Both the position numbers and the translations under genes were made by a program. Under the pieces are notes generated by a model, which searched no databases, was not told the DNA's origin, and was given only the letters and a program-made list of their open reading frames with translations. DNA of 64,000 bases from Eutypa lata (lineage: Eukaryota; Ascomycota; Sordariomycetes; Xylariales; Diatrypaceae). Shown here piece by piece: positions 36,887 to 47,791 of the stretch; within the stretch, counting starts at the first letter, position 1; the number at the start of each line of letters is the position of its first letter. The stretch covers positions 186,001 through 250,000 of the forward strand of contig JAKULF010000019.1 of the NCBI GenBank assembly GCA_022661535.1, written 5' to 3'.

Positions 36887-38050
36887 CTAAACACCCTCCA
36901 GAATGGTTTTGTCAACCTGCTGCCCAAGGTTGCCATGCATAGTCCTCACATGTCTTTCATAGTTATCTAGACGACTAAATACCCTGCCATAACTCTTGCA
37001 CCTCTCCTCCTCACACAGCCACGTCCTATCCTGCAACTCTGGGTGCAGCTGCGTCGAGACTCGGTGGCGCTTCAGATCCTTTTCCAAAGTAAAGGTCCTG
37101 CCGCAGCCGGGTATGTCGCAAGTAATGGATTTCGTATTGAAGACCCTTCGTCTAATTGACGTTTGGTAGACTTAGCATTGGGACGTACCACTTCCGGGCA
37201 ATGAGCTCCTACCTAGGGGTGGTCGTAACTCGGTTGGGTTTCCTTTTCGTCGCACGTAATCTGCGAGACGCGAGCTGATCTTTCTTGCGTCTCGTGGCGT
37301 TCGTTGATGGTGTCGAGGTTGATAGACAGGCGGGATAGTCTATGCATGGTGTCGAAACATTGGGTTCCATGCCAGTCAGGCTGTCGCTCCATGGCTCGGA
37401 GCCAGATCTCATGTGCAGATGACTCGACAAGGAGTTGTTGAATATAGGAGATTCGGATTTGTGCCACATGTACAGCGGAGTGTCGAAAGTAGGCGATGAT
37501 GTGTTGGCTATGCCGACGAATTTTGGTGAATCCGGGGATTTGATGTCGTCTAGGCGTTGTGGCAGGTCTTGAGCAAAGGAGCCCGCCACGTCACTCTCAT
37601 CGAATGCGAATGCGTTGGCTGTTGGTGCCAACAAAGACTGAGAAATAGCCGCAGAAGATTGGGCGTCGTATAAGTCGAGGGGGTCGCTTGCATTCGCTGT
37701 ACTCAACAGAGTCGTGTTGCATATGATAAAACCGTTTGAATAACCCCCGCTGCCGTGAAATGTCGAATCTAACTCAGCCTCGCAATCCTTTTTTTGATCA
37801 GTGGGAGCCAGCAAGCTTAGCAGCACAGGACTCACATCACGGAGGAGGGATGTAGCTGTTCCAGAGCAATTCCCGGGGAACAGCGGAACCTAATATATGT
37901 GTTAGCCTCGTGCTTCCAAGATTAGAGACGACCTACTGAGAAAGTCCCCCAATCACCCCATACTGAGTTGGGTAGCTCTGGAGCTGCCTCTTCTGGACGA
38001 CGCTGGCTGTGTTGAGTTAGAATCACTGACAAATCTCCTGGCGAAGGCAT
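36887..38050 (-). CDS. C2H2 zinc-finger protein
   Basis: Join on the minus strand of 37937..38050, 37213..37889 and 36887..37151; 351 residues. The last exon encodes two adjacent zinc-finger-like units near the C-terminus: CDIPGCGRTFTLEKDLKRH with a loosely spaced second His (H-x6-H), and CEEERCKSYGRVFSRLDNYERH followed by VRTMH (H-x4-H). A basic stretch just before them (RRKKDQ...RRLRATKRK) could be a nuclear signal. The N-terminal 220 residues are Ser/Asp-rich with no recognised fold. The small first exon (38 codons from the ATG at 38050) and the 47-nt intron after it are less certain than the second intron, which has a GTAGGA donor and TAG acceptor and restores the finger frame exactly. 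Probably a transcription factor; target unknown. Confidence 0.8.
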
Positions 38051-39873
38051 AACCGGCTTTACATACGAAACACTCTATGGCATAGAGCAACAACTCCGGG
38101 TATGTTCCTGGCACAAAATCCAATGGATATCCAGAAGCGGTTGCTTCTCAGTCCCGGGTATGGGTTTCAATCTTGGTCAAGGGTACATGCGTGGATCCAA
38201 ATGTCCTAGTATATATAATTTTTGCAGTATGTCGCTTTTTGTCGGAATCTCTCGGCGGGGTTGGACCTTGAGTAACAACTCGAGGTGAAGGATAGAAGCA
38301 GGAAGTTCTAGGCCAAGGAAATCTAGTCTTTTAAGTATTCGATAATGCGGTAATTTCAGCAGAGCTTCTCGAAATGTCATATACACATTACGTTACCCCG
38401 CCTTACATATCTGTCTTTATGAAGGATCATGAGGCCACCAATCGGATGCCAACAACACAGCCACGCAGAAGAGGTGTGTTATGAGGCCTCGGTGAGCCGG
38501 TGTAGAAGGGGTCTAATGGCATACGTGTATAATCCGTGCGTAAGACATATCAGTTGGAGACGGTTTGCCATAAGGCAGAAGCATAGGGAATCGCCGATGG
38601 GGTGCATGGCCAATTCTCCCAAGAAAACAAATAACATACGATCGATAAAGCGACGAGACGAATGCAGGAAAGTGATATGAAAGTGCAATAAAAAGCGGAT
38701 TGGGCAGCATGGACAGTAAGCAGTGAGTGAGCCTTGTATGGAAGTACTAGGTAATCATTAAAGACGGCAATAACTTTCCAGGCTGCTTGTACACTAAATA
38801 GTCAATGTGCACGTAAATAGGAGACAACTTGCAACCATAAATACGATCCTGACTAGGTGTTTTCATAAAGGAAATCACATTTAGGCAGCAGACGGGCCTC
38901 CTCTCGCCGTCATGGAAGTCCAAGGCTTTCTCTCAGGTTCAAAACGCCACAGCAGTCATGCTATAGTTTAGCTTTGGAATGCGAAGGTGAGGACGGGGGG
39001 GGGGGATTGTTTCCACCCAACATAATCAAGTATGGTAAAGCAACTCTTAGTCACTGAACACCTATGTCCCTTTTAGACCACTATCAACTTTATATCATGC
39101 TATGATATTACTAAGCATGGAGTTTACTTTTCCTAATATTGACCAAATAAAATGCTAAGGTAATACGCCCCCTTGTACCCCGTATCGAGACCCCCTTCAT
39201 CTTCATAAACATCTTGCACTAAGAATATATAATAGCCACGATATATTGGTTTATACTATTCAATAAGAGAATAGAAGATTGTGGCATGTATTCGCCTGTA
39301 TATTGTGGATTAAACTTGACCATCACCTCCTATATGACATGCTTCCCACCACGCCAACACCACCATTTAAGTATCTATCCAAGGAGTCGCAGACTTCACT
39401 GCTATCTTCAGTGTATGAGATGGCAAAGGGGATTAATCTGAGGCTTGTCAAGATCAGGCTTTGTCTCTCTGCTGTTATTATTAATACTAGACAGGCTAGC
39501 CGCCTACTTCCAAGCCTCATAGGCGTACATGGCAGATATCTACATGCCAAGCATGGGCACAGCGTCACGGCGTCCGATGCCTCATCCCGGGCGATATGTG
39601 GCTTCGACTCCTCGCTTTTCACGTACGATATGTACGGCGCCCTCCGGCTCGGGTAGCGTCTAATTTCATCAAGGCCGCGATTCATACCCTATTTGTTTCT
39701 TTTCTACCGTGAGACTTCGACAGCAACAACATTTAATAATACGAAACAATACGACCAGGCTTCCCTCCATATGAAGTTTTATTATTAATTAAAATAAGTC
39801 GCCAGGTGTGTAATAAAGAACTTGTGCTTTTTGATTAAGAATTAAGCAGTCACCTGTCCAACTGCTCCACAGA
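38051..39873. other. Intergenic, no supported gene
   Basis: Contains ORFs of 70-125 codons on both strands (for example 39279-39656 plus and 39323-39685 minus, overlapping each other in somewhat GC-richer DNA), none recognised. A poly-G run lies at about 38996-39006. Confidence 0.5.
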
Positions 39874-41522
39874 TTACTGATAGCTTTGCTCAAGTATATG
39901 AGGCTTTCTTTCCTTCAAATCCAGTAACATCTCACCGAACAGCCCATTAGCCCAGGAGAACCACTGTCGAGTCCAGTCTGATTCATTGAAGGTATTGATC
40001 GACTCGTGGATCAAGCCCAGTTGGTCGGTCGTCGATACGATGGACTTCAGGCCCGCTGTGATCTCAGTGTCATTATCTGAGGTTAGAAGGCTTGTGATGA
40101 TGGACATCGGCCACGCCTTTCCTGGACCTTGGTGAGGTCCACCAATGCTACGAAAGAGGTTATTAGCAACCATTCATTGACCTTTCAAGGAACTTCAGGG
40201 ACATGACTTACCCACTGAAGACAGGTCCCCAATTGTAATAGGGGTTCCATTTCGAGAGGACGAAATCCCGGGTGTTCTGATAGGTAGGGTCGGAAACGTC
40301 TACAAAGTCCAAAATAGGGGCACTGAGAAGGCTAGGAACATTGGCGTCGTCCATTAAGACGCTTGATCCGAACCCATCAACCTCGTAGGCGTATATCTCC
40401 CCAAACGTCGCATGGTTGACCTTTCCAACGGTGTTGACCGCATCGCGCACGCTACACGCGAAGTCACTCATACGCTTCGCAAGATCCTCGTCGTGGCTCT
40501 CCATGATGTCGGCGCTCCTACTAAGGTACGAAGAGAACTGCATATTGGCCGGGATGAATAGCTGAAAGATAGTAGAGTCATCCGATGGTCTGAAAGCGCT
40601 GCGCACTAGCCCCGTACCGCCTCGAATCGGGGATCCTGCTCCCTTGTTTAGCAGAGTTTCCGATGCACTGGTGCTTTCCCGCTGGAATGTGAAGGGGGAC
40701 TGGTTTACAGCGCCATCGTCCCCGTATGTTCCGACAAGGAGCCCCTCAGTCACATTAAGAATCGTTTCCACGGCCTCAATCCACCGGAACTTGCCAAAGA
40801 ACTCTTGGTCCTCCGTCTTCTCGTAGTAATCAGATGAAAGCTGCAGGAAGGCAGCAATCGAGTCGAGTTCGTACTTGCACTCGAACACAAAATCCGTGTC
40901 ATAGGTGGGCTCGACAATGTCTGTGTCTGCGTAGCCATTGTGCTCTGCGGGCAAGCCTGATTCCGGAGGAGCTTGAAAGGCATTGCAATACGGGCTCTGG
41001 ATTATGTAGCGAGCCTGCAAGTTGATAGCGCCACGGAAGAGCGAGGCCAAGGAATCCGTAGACTCGTTGGCGGTCAGTAGGGATTTATAGCTGCGTAACT
41101 GGTTGGCGCTATCCCTGAGCCACATAGCAATGATATCTCCGGTGGTAACAAAGGTAAGCTGTTTATGATTAGCGTAATGCAAATAGGGGATAACGAAGCC
41201 GCCATACTTCTTCCTCGGGATTGTCGTCCGCGAAACCCTTCCACGACACGGTCGTGTCAAGGGTATTAGGGAATGCATTTTCGAATAGCCTGAAAAGATC
41301 GGGGTCTTTGACGAAGGCCCTCATCTCCTCGATAGCTGCCTCGGCATCCGAAAGATTAAATTTTCTGCATGATGGTTCTGGCCTCTGGTAAGACAATTGG
41401 TATTTCCCTTCAGAGAAAGGCTCATGTGTCTCTGTGTAGTACGATGTGTAATCGGGACATTCCGCGGCCACCGAACTAGCCATGCCAAAGGCAAGATATA
41501 CCAATGAATGCTTGAGACGCAT
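39874..41522 (-). CDS. GH125 exo-alpha-1,6-mannosidase, secreted
   Basis: Join on the minus strand of 41208..41522, 40212..41158 and 39874..40147; 511 residues. GH125 enzymes remove non-reducing alpha-1,6-linked mannose with inversion, on N-glycans or yeast-type mannan. A signal peptide is clear (LVYLAFGMASSVAA, cleavage near residue 20). Family landmarks are GDIIAMWLRDSANQL, the SPYCNAFQAPPESG region, EPTYDTDFVFECKYELDS, RSAFRPSDDSTIFQ, FGEIYAYEVDGFGS, SKWNPYYNWG, GGPHQGPGKAWPMS and the terminal HESIN...WTRQWFSWANGLFGEML, whose Glu is the expected catalytic base by family knowledge. Introns are 49 nt (GTATGG donor, GCTAATC branch, CAG) and 64 nt (GTAAGT, TAG), and both restore conserved blocks. 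It points away from the GH92 gene 3.4 kb off, with which it may cooperate in mannan breakdown. Confidence 0.94.
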
Positions 41523-44500
41523 GATTGTCGTCTATTATGGTACCTTGCGGTGAGAAAATTGCGGTAGCTAATAGAGTTGAGACTCTGGTGCTTCTCGACC
41601 AGAAGAAGTCTCCAAAGTTTAACCTAGGGGATGCAACGTTATTTGAACCCATAGTAGCTCTCAAATAAGTCATGGGGCTCGGAGACCAACAATACAACCC
41701 ATACCCATGCGTACTTATGCAGTCAAGCGCATGTGCCCTTGATGTTCGTTTACTTTCAACCCAGCCGCCCACGAATGACGTTCGTCCAGGCCCCGACTGT
41801 TGGGGAAAGGAACCGTAACCCCACAATGCCATACTTCACCAGAATGCGGGGAAACCTGCCTGAATTGGGTATATTGTTAAGGGAGAAACAGATCAGGCCC
41901 GGAAAGTGAAAGGGTAATAGATCTTATCCTAACACCTGAAAATTAAACTCCCTTACAGGAAATTAGCTTAGCAGGTTCCTGCGGCGTAACCATGCTTATG
42001 CTGGTCATAAATATTAAGCCAAGTTCTACGCACCCCGGCCAGAGGTTATGGAGCTTCCCGAAGGGGACACTGATCTGCTTTCCCCGCACTAGAGCTCCAA
42101 GTTTACGGTATTCTACTGAACCGACGATGTTCATGGGTAGTTATGTAACTACATAGATCAGATCATCTTGAATCTCCGGCATCATGGTTCTCCCTCTCTA
42201 GTCTAGCCTTTATGAGAATTATACGATGATGGAAGCAATACATCAATAGGTAAGAGAGACAATGAGTTTTCAGATCTACCTACACTTCAGAGGATTGTAA
42301 AAAGGGCATACATCATGGTATAACAACTTGCATAAAAGTTAAAGCACGAATATATCCAAAGAAACATAGTATACTGCATGCTGAATAGTCATCATACTAC
42401 TTCTCATGTAACCTCTACCTATATACCTAGGTATGCCACTCAGGTAAACAAATCTATATTGTATTACGCCATACAAACATATAACACCTAGCGATTGGTC
42501 AACCCCTGGCCAACAGCCAACAGCCTGGTTCCCGCAGACCGCGAAATTCGACCTACCAACCTCTCACGAATAGTCTAGCAAATAATTTCCAATTAAAGCA
42601 ATGGAGTTCAATAACCCCAAACAAGCCTATCATCCTAACCATCAGAACCGGTTTCACTTTCACCGTCGTGTTCTTGAAATTGCCGGCGATTTTAGCATAC
42701 GTTAGTCTGGTTAAAGCTTTCAGGTGTAGGCTATCACTAGTCGAGAGTGATGACCTCTCGAGCCGCCCTTCTCTCCAGTCCAGCCAGTACTTACATGTAG
42801 CAACGAAAGCAATTAGAGACATCGTCCTTGTCGTCATTGTACTAGTTATCGCTATTCAATTCTGGCTTGAAAGAAATGCTTAAGAGTTCTAGCTAGTCTT
42901 GTTGTACTCCGAAGTAGCTAAGTGCTGTAGACCTTGGCCTCTGTTCATAAGGATACCAACTACCATGCAATTCGAAATCGTGCTAACAGTGTAAATGACT
43001 ACAGAAATGAGACATCATTATACAAGACAGTCCTATTATCTATTTACAACACAACTGGCATTGAGACGCCTATTGGGAATACCACTACTTAACGTGTATC
43101 GTACTGCAGTAAGCCCCTTTTCTCAATTTACCTCCAAATTTCCATATCTCATTCTCTGAGACCCAATCATACCCGGATGAACGGTAAATTGAATCTCATC
43201 CTAAAAGACTATGCGACTTTTCCGTCAAGACAGACTATGTCCCCCAGCCAGGAAAGTACATCTCTCTCGCCTGCTCAGAAGGCCATCGAGCAGAGTATCA
43301 GCAACTTCTCCTGCAGAAGTGCCTCAGTGAAGGACATGCCAGGGTATGCGAAGTAAGCCATTACAATATGAGGTATTTCCAATGGAAGTAGATCATAGGG
43401 GTTGTGGTTCACTACGATTCCACAAGATATAGGTTTGCCGGGCAATGGTAGCAACATCTTCAAACTGTTTACTAAATCCGAAACTCTAGCTACGAAGGCT
43501 ACGCCATCTCCTACAAATAAGCCTGTCTGAAAGTAAAAATAGAAGAAATACATGTCCATTGAGGTTCATGTATTGAAGACTATAGACAGAAATATCTCCT
43601 TGAAGCTCAAAGGCAAAGAGTCCAAGAAGAAGGCAGTTTACCACAGTGAGATGTGGAATAGAGATGATTGTTCCTATGAAGGACCAGGTTTTCTTATGTG
43701 GGAGCTAAACAAGTAACAAGTCAGTAGTTTCTGTGGATTGATGGGAATGGGGTAATCCGTTGAAGGGAAAAGTTGACGTACGTCACAAAGCTGCTTGAGC
43801 CTGTATGAAATGAGTTGAAGAGACCGAGTTAAAGGGGGGAGACAAAGCTATTTCACATGTATTGGGCTAGCATAAGGAGGGTTATGAACTTAAGAGGTAT
43901 GTAGCCTTTAGTGGACTTGCAGGACTGGCTGTATTTTTTGGTGAATATGGTACTTGAACTTTGTCCTTATAGTGAACCTAGTTAGACATTGAGCGTTTTG
44001 AAATAGGCCGGGGTGATGGATATATTCCATCTGATGTAGATACTAGGTAGGTATTGACTGACACAACCCCTATTGAGGGGCCCCTGACAGCCGTGAACGG
44101 CCCGATAGAATGATTGCCCGGCCTTGACCGATTTTCAATCCCGGGTCCCGTTCAAAAAGTCGCACCCCCTTGTCTGTCTCCCTACTGCCTACCACATTAA
44201 ATTTTTATTAATAAGTTTGTGTTCCGGTAGTTAACTACTGGCAACAATTTCCCACAACACATTTCACTGGTCGCAAGTGTTATTGATGTTATAGTACCCC
44301 AATCTAAGAACCGCTGCTTTGGAGAAGTAAGCTGGCTTAATTTTGTGGTTGCACAGGTAAATGCGGTTAATCGTCTTTTCAGCCGGAATCCAGACCGTAC
44401 GCCAAGATCGCGGTAGACCGAATCGAGCATCTCAACTGTGAGCTTCCGAGACCTGTCAGCGCCCATCCTCCGTCTCAGCGTGGGATTGATTGATTGATTG

Positions 44501-44953
44501 ATTGCGGGCAGGCGTACGTACGGTTATGGAGAGGATGCCTCTGCCTCATTACCACCAACCTGCTTAAGCTATCGGCGCGCGGCGTGTAGTATTAATTATG
44601 GAACCGAAGCTGCCATGGCGGACACTGGAATCTGGCCTCTCTCCTGCACTTCTACTGTGTTATGTCGTGGCACACCTCGCAGTTTCCTCCAGTGTTGAGC
44701 GCCTCTCTCACATCAGTAAGCAAGCGCTAAGTGCAACACACCTACCTACCTGGCTCCTCTTGCAGTTTTGAGTTTACAAGTACGATCGCCCTGTGCGTTA
44801 TGGTTTGCAGGCCGTTTCAATCCGTCAAGTAATTTTCGCCGGCCTTTCCACTCTCCCTCCACAAAAACGCATTCTGAAGACCGTCTCGAATCATGTTCTA
44901 CACGTGATAGCCGGACGTCTCAGTCGTGGTGGTCGAATATCAAATCTGTTGTG
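41523..44953. other. Divergent intergenic region between the two mannosidase genes
   Basis: 3.4 kb with no intact gene. A minus-strand ORF at 43275-43559 faintly recalls part of a GH3-type hydrolase (see findings). A GATT repeat lies at 44483-44504. A plus-strand frame is open from 44768 to the GH92 ATG without an in-frame ATG. Confidence 0.5.
44483..44504. repeat. GATT tetranucleotide repeat
   Basis: Five tandem ATTG units, about 450 bases upstream of the GH92 start codon. Confidence 0.85.
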
Positions 44954-47617
44954 ATGGCGCCCTTCATCACGAGCGCACCCCGGTCGCGACGAGTTCTTGC
45001 CATCTTGGTATTCTCCATTATAGCTTGTATTGCCATTGTTGTCGGAGTCACTAAAAGACCTAAGAGCAACATGGACGTTCTAAGCTACATTGATCCGCTT
45101 ATTGGTACTATAAATGGAGGTGCGTCGTATTGAACAATGCTAAAGAGGTTGTCATGAGTTTTGCTGACTTGTCTAGGCCATGTATTTCCAGGTGCCACGT
45201 TGCCATATGGTTAGTAATTATGAGGAACAGTTCGAGCAGAACGAGGCTAATGAGCCGGCTAGGCATGGCAAAAGCGGTGGCGGATGTGAAGAACCGTGCT
45301 GAAAATGCAGCTGGTTTCGTGTCGGATGACTCTGAAATTATTGGATTCTCTCATTTGCACGATTCAGGTAAGCAATTCGATTTGAAAGGGGCTAGAAACT
45401 GTATTAACAATATCTGTATAGGAACTGGAGGGGTGGGTTATGTGATTCCCGCGACATGGACTACTCTAATCCAACTCTTCATAGAACCCGTCTCTTGGAA
45501 ATTTCCCCCTCTTCCCCCATCCAGGCTGTCCGGAGGATGATTTCGCTCAATGTCAATTTTTAGCGAACATGCGAAGCATTCCGAGGACCGAGGACTCAAC
45601 TACAGCTCGACCGGGTTATTTTGCTATCGGTCTTGAAAACTCAGTATATACCGAGATGACTACTACGGCACATACTACTCTATATCGGGTTAACTTCCCA
45701 ACAAGTTCAGAGGTGGAATCTAACGGCTTTACTGTACCAAATAGTCCACTGATCCTGATTGAACTGAATGACCTTGCTAGTACCCAGACCAGAGGATACG
45801 TTGAAGTTTCACCAGATTCGGGCAGAATCGTAGGGAATGGAACATTTCGGCCTTCCTTCGGGACAGGCCAGTATAAAGCGCATTTCTGTGCCGATTTCGA
45901 AGGAGCTGATATCCGCAAGACTGGCACCTTTACATCAAAGGAAGTTAGTGAAACGACGAAAAAGATTGATCAAGATCGTAGCTCTAGTAGTTACGCAGGC
46001 GGCTGGGTACAGTTTTCCCCCTCTTCGAAGAACCAAATCATGGCTCGCGTCGGCATCTCGTTTATGTCTATCAGCCAAGCATGCGCGAACGCTGAAACGG
46101 AAATCCCGGATTTCAATTTCGACGAGGTGGTTCAAGCAAGCGAGGAAATCTGGAGGGAAAAATTATCCGTAGTACAAGTTGACCCAACAGGGATAAGTGA
46201 AAATCTCCTCAAGACATTTTGGTCGGGACTGTACCGCGCCATGCTCTCCCCAGAAGACTACACCGGGGAGAACCCGCTGTGGGAATCTACCGAACCGTAT
46301 TTCGACTCGTTCTATTGCATCTGGGATTCCTTCCGAGCCCAGCACCCGTTGCTGACGATCGTCGATCCGGCAACCCAAACGAGGATGGTGAGGACGTTAA
46401 TCGACGTATACAAAAACGCAGGGAAGCTGCCCGACTGCCGGATGAGTTTCACCAAGGGATACACCCAGGGGGGCTCGAACGCGGACGTGGTGCTCGCAGA
46501 CGCCTTCGTCAAGAACCTCACCGAAGGGATCGACTGGGACCTAGGCTACGAAGCCGTGGTGTCAGACGCGGAAGTCGAGCCGAAAGACTGGACCGTCGAG
46601 GGCCGGGGAAACGTGGAGAGCTGGCACAAGCTGGGATACATACCGTCCGACGATAGGGACACGCCTGGTAGCGGGCCTAAGACGCGGACGGTATCTCGCA
46701 CGGTTGAATACGCCTACGACGACTTCGCCATTGCCTTGATGGCGCGAGGGCTCGGCAAGAAAGACGACGAGGCGAAGTACCTCGAGCGCAGCAAGAACTG
46801 GAAGAACGTGTGGAACCCCGAACAGGAGGACCAGGACGAAGCAGACGGGTCGACGGCCGCAAGCACGTTCAAGGGCTTCCTGCAGCCGCGACTGCTGAAC
46901 GGTACCTTTGACTACCAGAACCCGCGGCTCTGCAGCCCCATCTATGAGCAGCACCGATGCTACTTCGACACGCAGTATGCCACCTATGAAGGTAGCCCTT
47001 GGCTCTATACATTCTACGTGCCGCAGGACATGGCGGCGCTAATCGACACTCTCGGGGGCAAGGAGGCCTTCACCGAGCGGCTCGAGTACCTGCACTCCTC
47101 GGGCATCCTGTACATGGGCAACGAGCAGTCGTTCCTACCGACGTTCCAGTTCCACTACGCGGGACGCCCGGCGCTCAGCAGCTACTGGGTGCGGCAGTAC
47201 ATCCCGTCGCAGTTCAACAGCAGCACCAACGGCATCCCCGGCAACGACGACTGCGCGATGGGCTCCTTCACCACGCTCGCCTTCCTGGGGTTCTTCCCCG
47301 TCGCCGGCCAGGACGTCTACCTGCTCACGCCCCCCCTGTTCCGCGAGGTGAGCCTGCGGACGCCCACGGGCCATTCCGCGACCATCCGGAACGTCGGCAC
47401 GCAGGGCCGCGGCGGCGACAGCCACAGCGACGGCGCCATCTACATCCAGAGCGCCCGCCTCAACGGACGGCCGTACACCCGGAATTGGATCACGCACGAC
47501 TTCTTCTACAATGGTGGGGTCCTCGAGTTCGATCTGGGCACGGAGGAGAGTAGCTGGGGCACGAGGGACGAGGACCTGCCGCCGAGCTTGTCGACGGCGT
47601 CGGGTTTGTTACGATGA
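44954..47617 (+). CDS. GH92 alpha-mannosidase, membrane-anchored
   Basis: Join of 44954..45119, 45177..45209, 45263..45367, 45422..45432 and 45485..47617; 815 residues. GH92 enzymes are calcium-dependent exo-alpha-mannosidases, mostly alpha-1,2. A hydrophobic segment at about residues 14-33 (VLAILVFSIIACIAIVVGV) after a basic patch suggests a signal anchor. The spliced N-terminal domain reads VLSYIDPLIGTINGGHVFPG, then ATLPYGMAKAVADV, IIGFSHLHDSGTGG and NPSLGNFPLFP, all typical of the family. The catalytic domain contains WDSFRAQHPLL, MGNEQSFLPTFQFHYAG (family GNE motif) and GIPGNDDCAMGSF (family PGNDD motif). All four introns are supported by frame and family sequence, including an 11-nt exon. 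The 3' half is much GC-richer in third positions. Tail-to-tail with the DUF2461 gene, 174 bp apart. Confidence 0.92.
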
Positions 47618-47791
47618 TGTTAAATGATGATAATGATTATTATAAAAAATACATGGGAATGAAAATAGATTTTTTTTTTCTTTTTGGAAGGGAACTTGTT
47701 ATTTATTGACACGTCAATGAACCAACTCTCTGTGAATAAGTATATGAAAAGTGGTACACCTAATGAACCCCATATTAGCGTGACTATCACA

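Noticed and set aside
41476..41832. 118-codon minus-strand ORF overlapping the GH125 start
   Set aside because: Different frame from the signal peptide and GH125 domain, no recognisable content; at most an upstream ORF.
46562..47553. ORFs of up to 184 codons in other frames of the GH92 gene
   Set aside because: They come from GC-rich third positions; the GH92 frame carries the family motifs.
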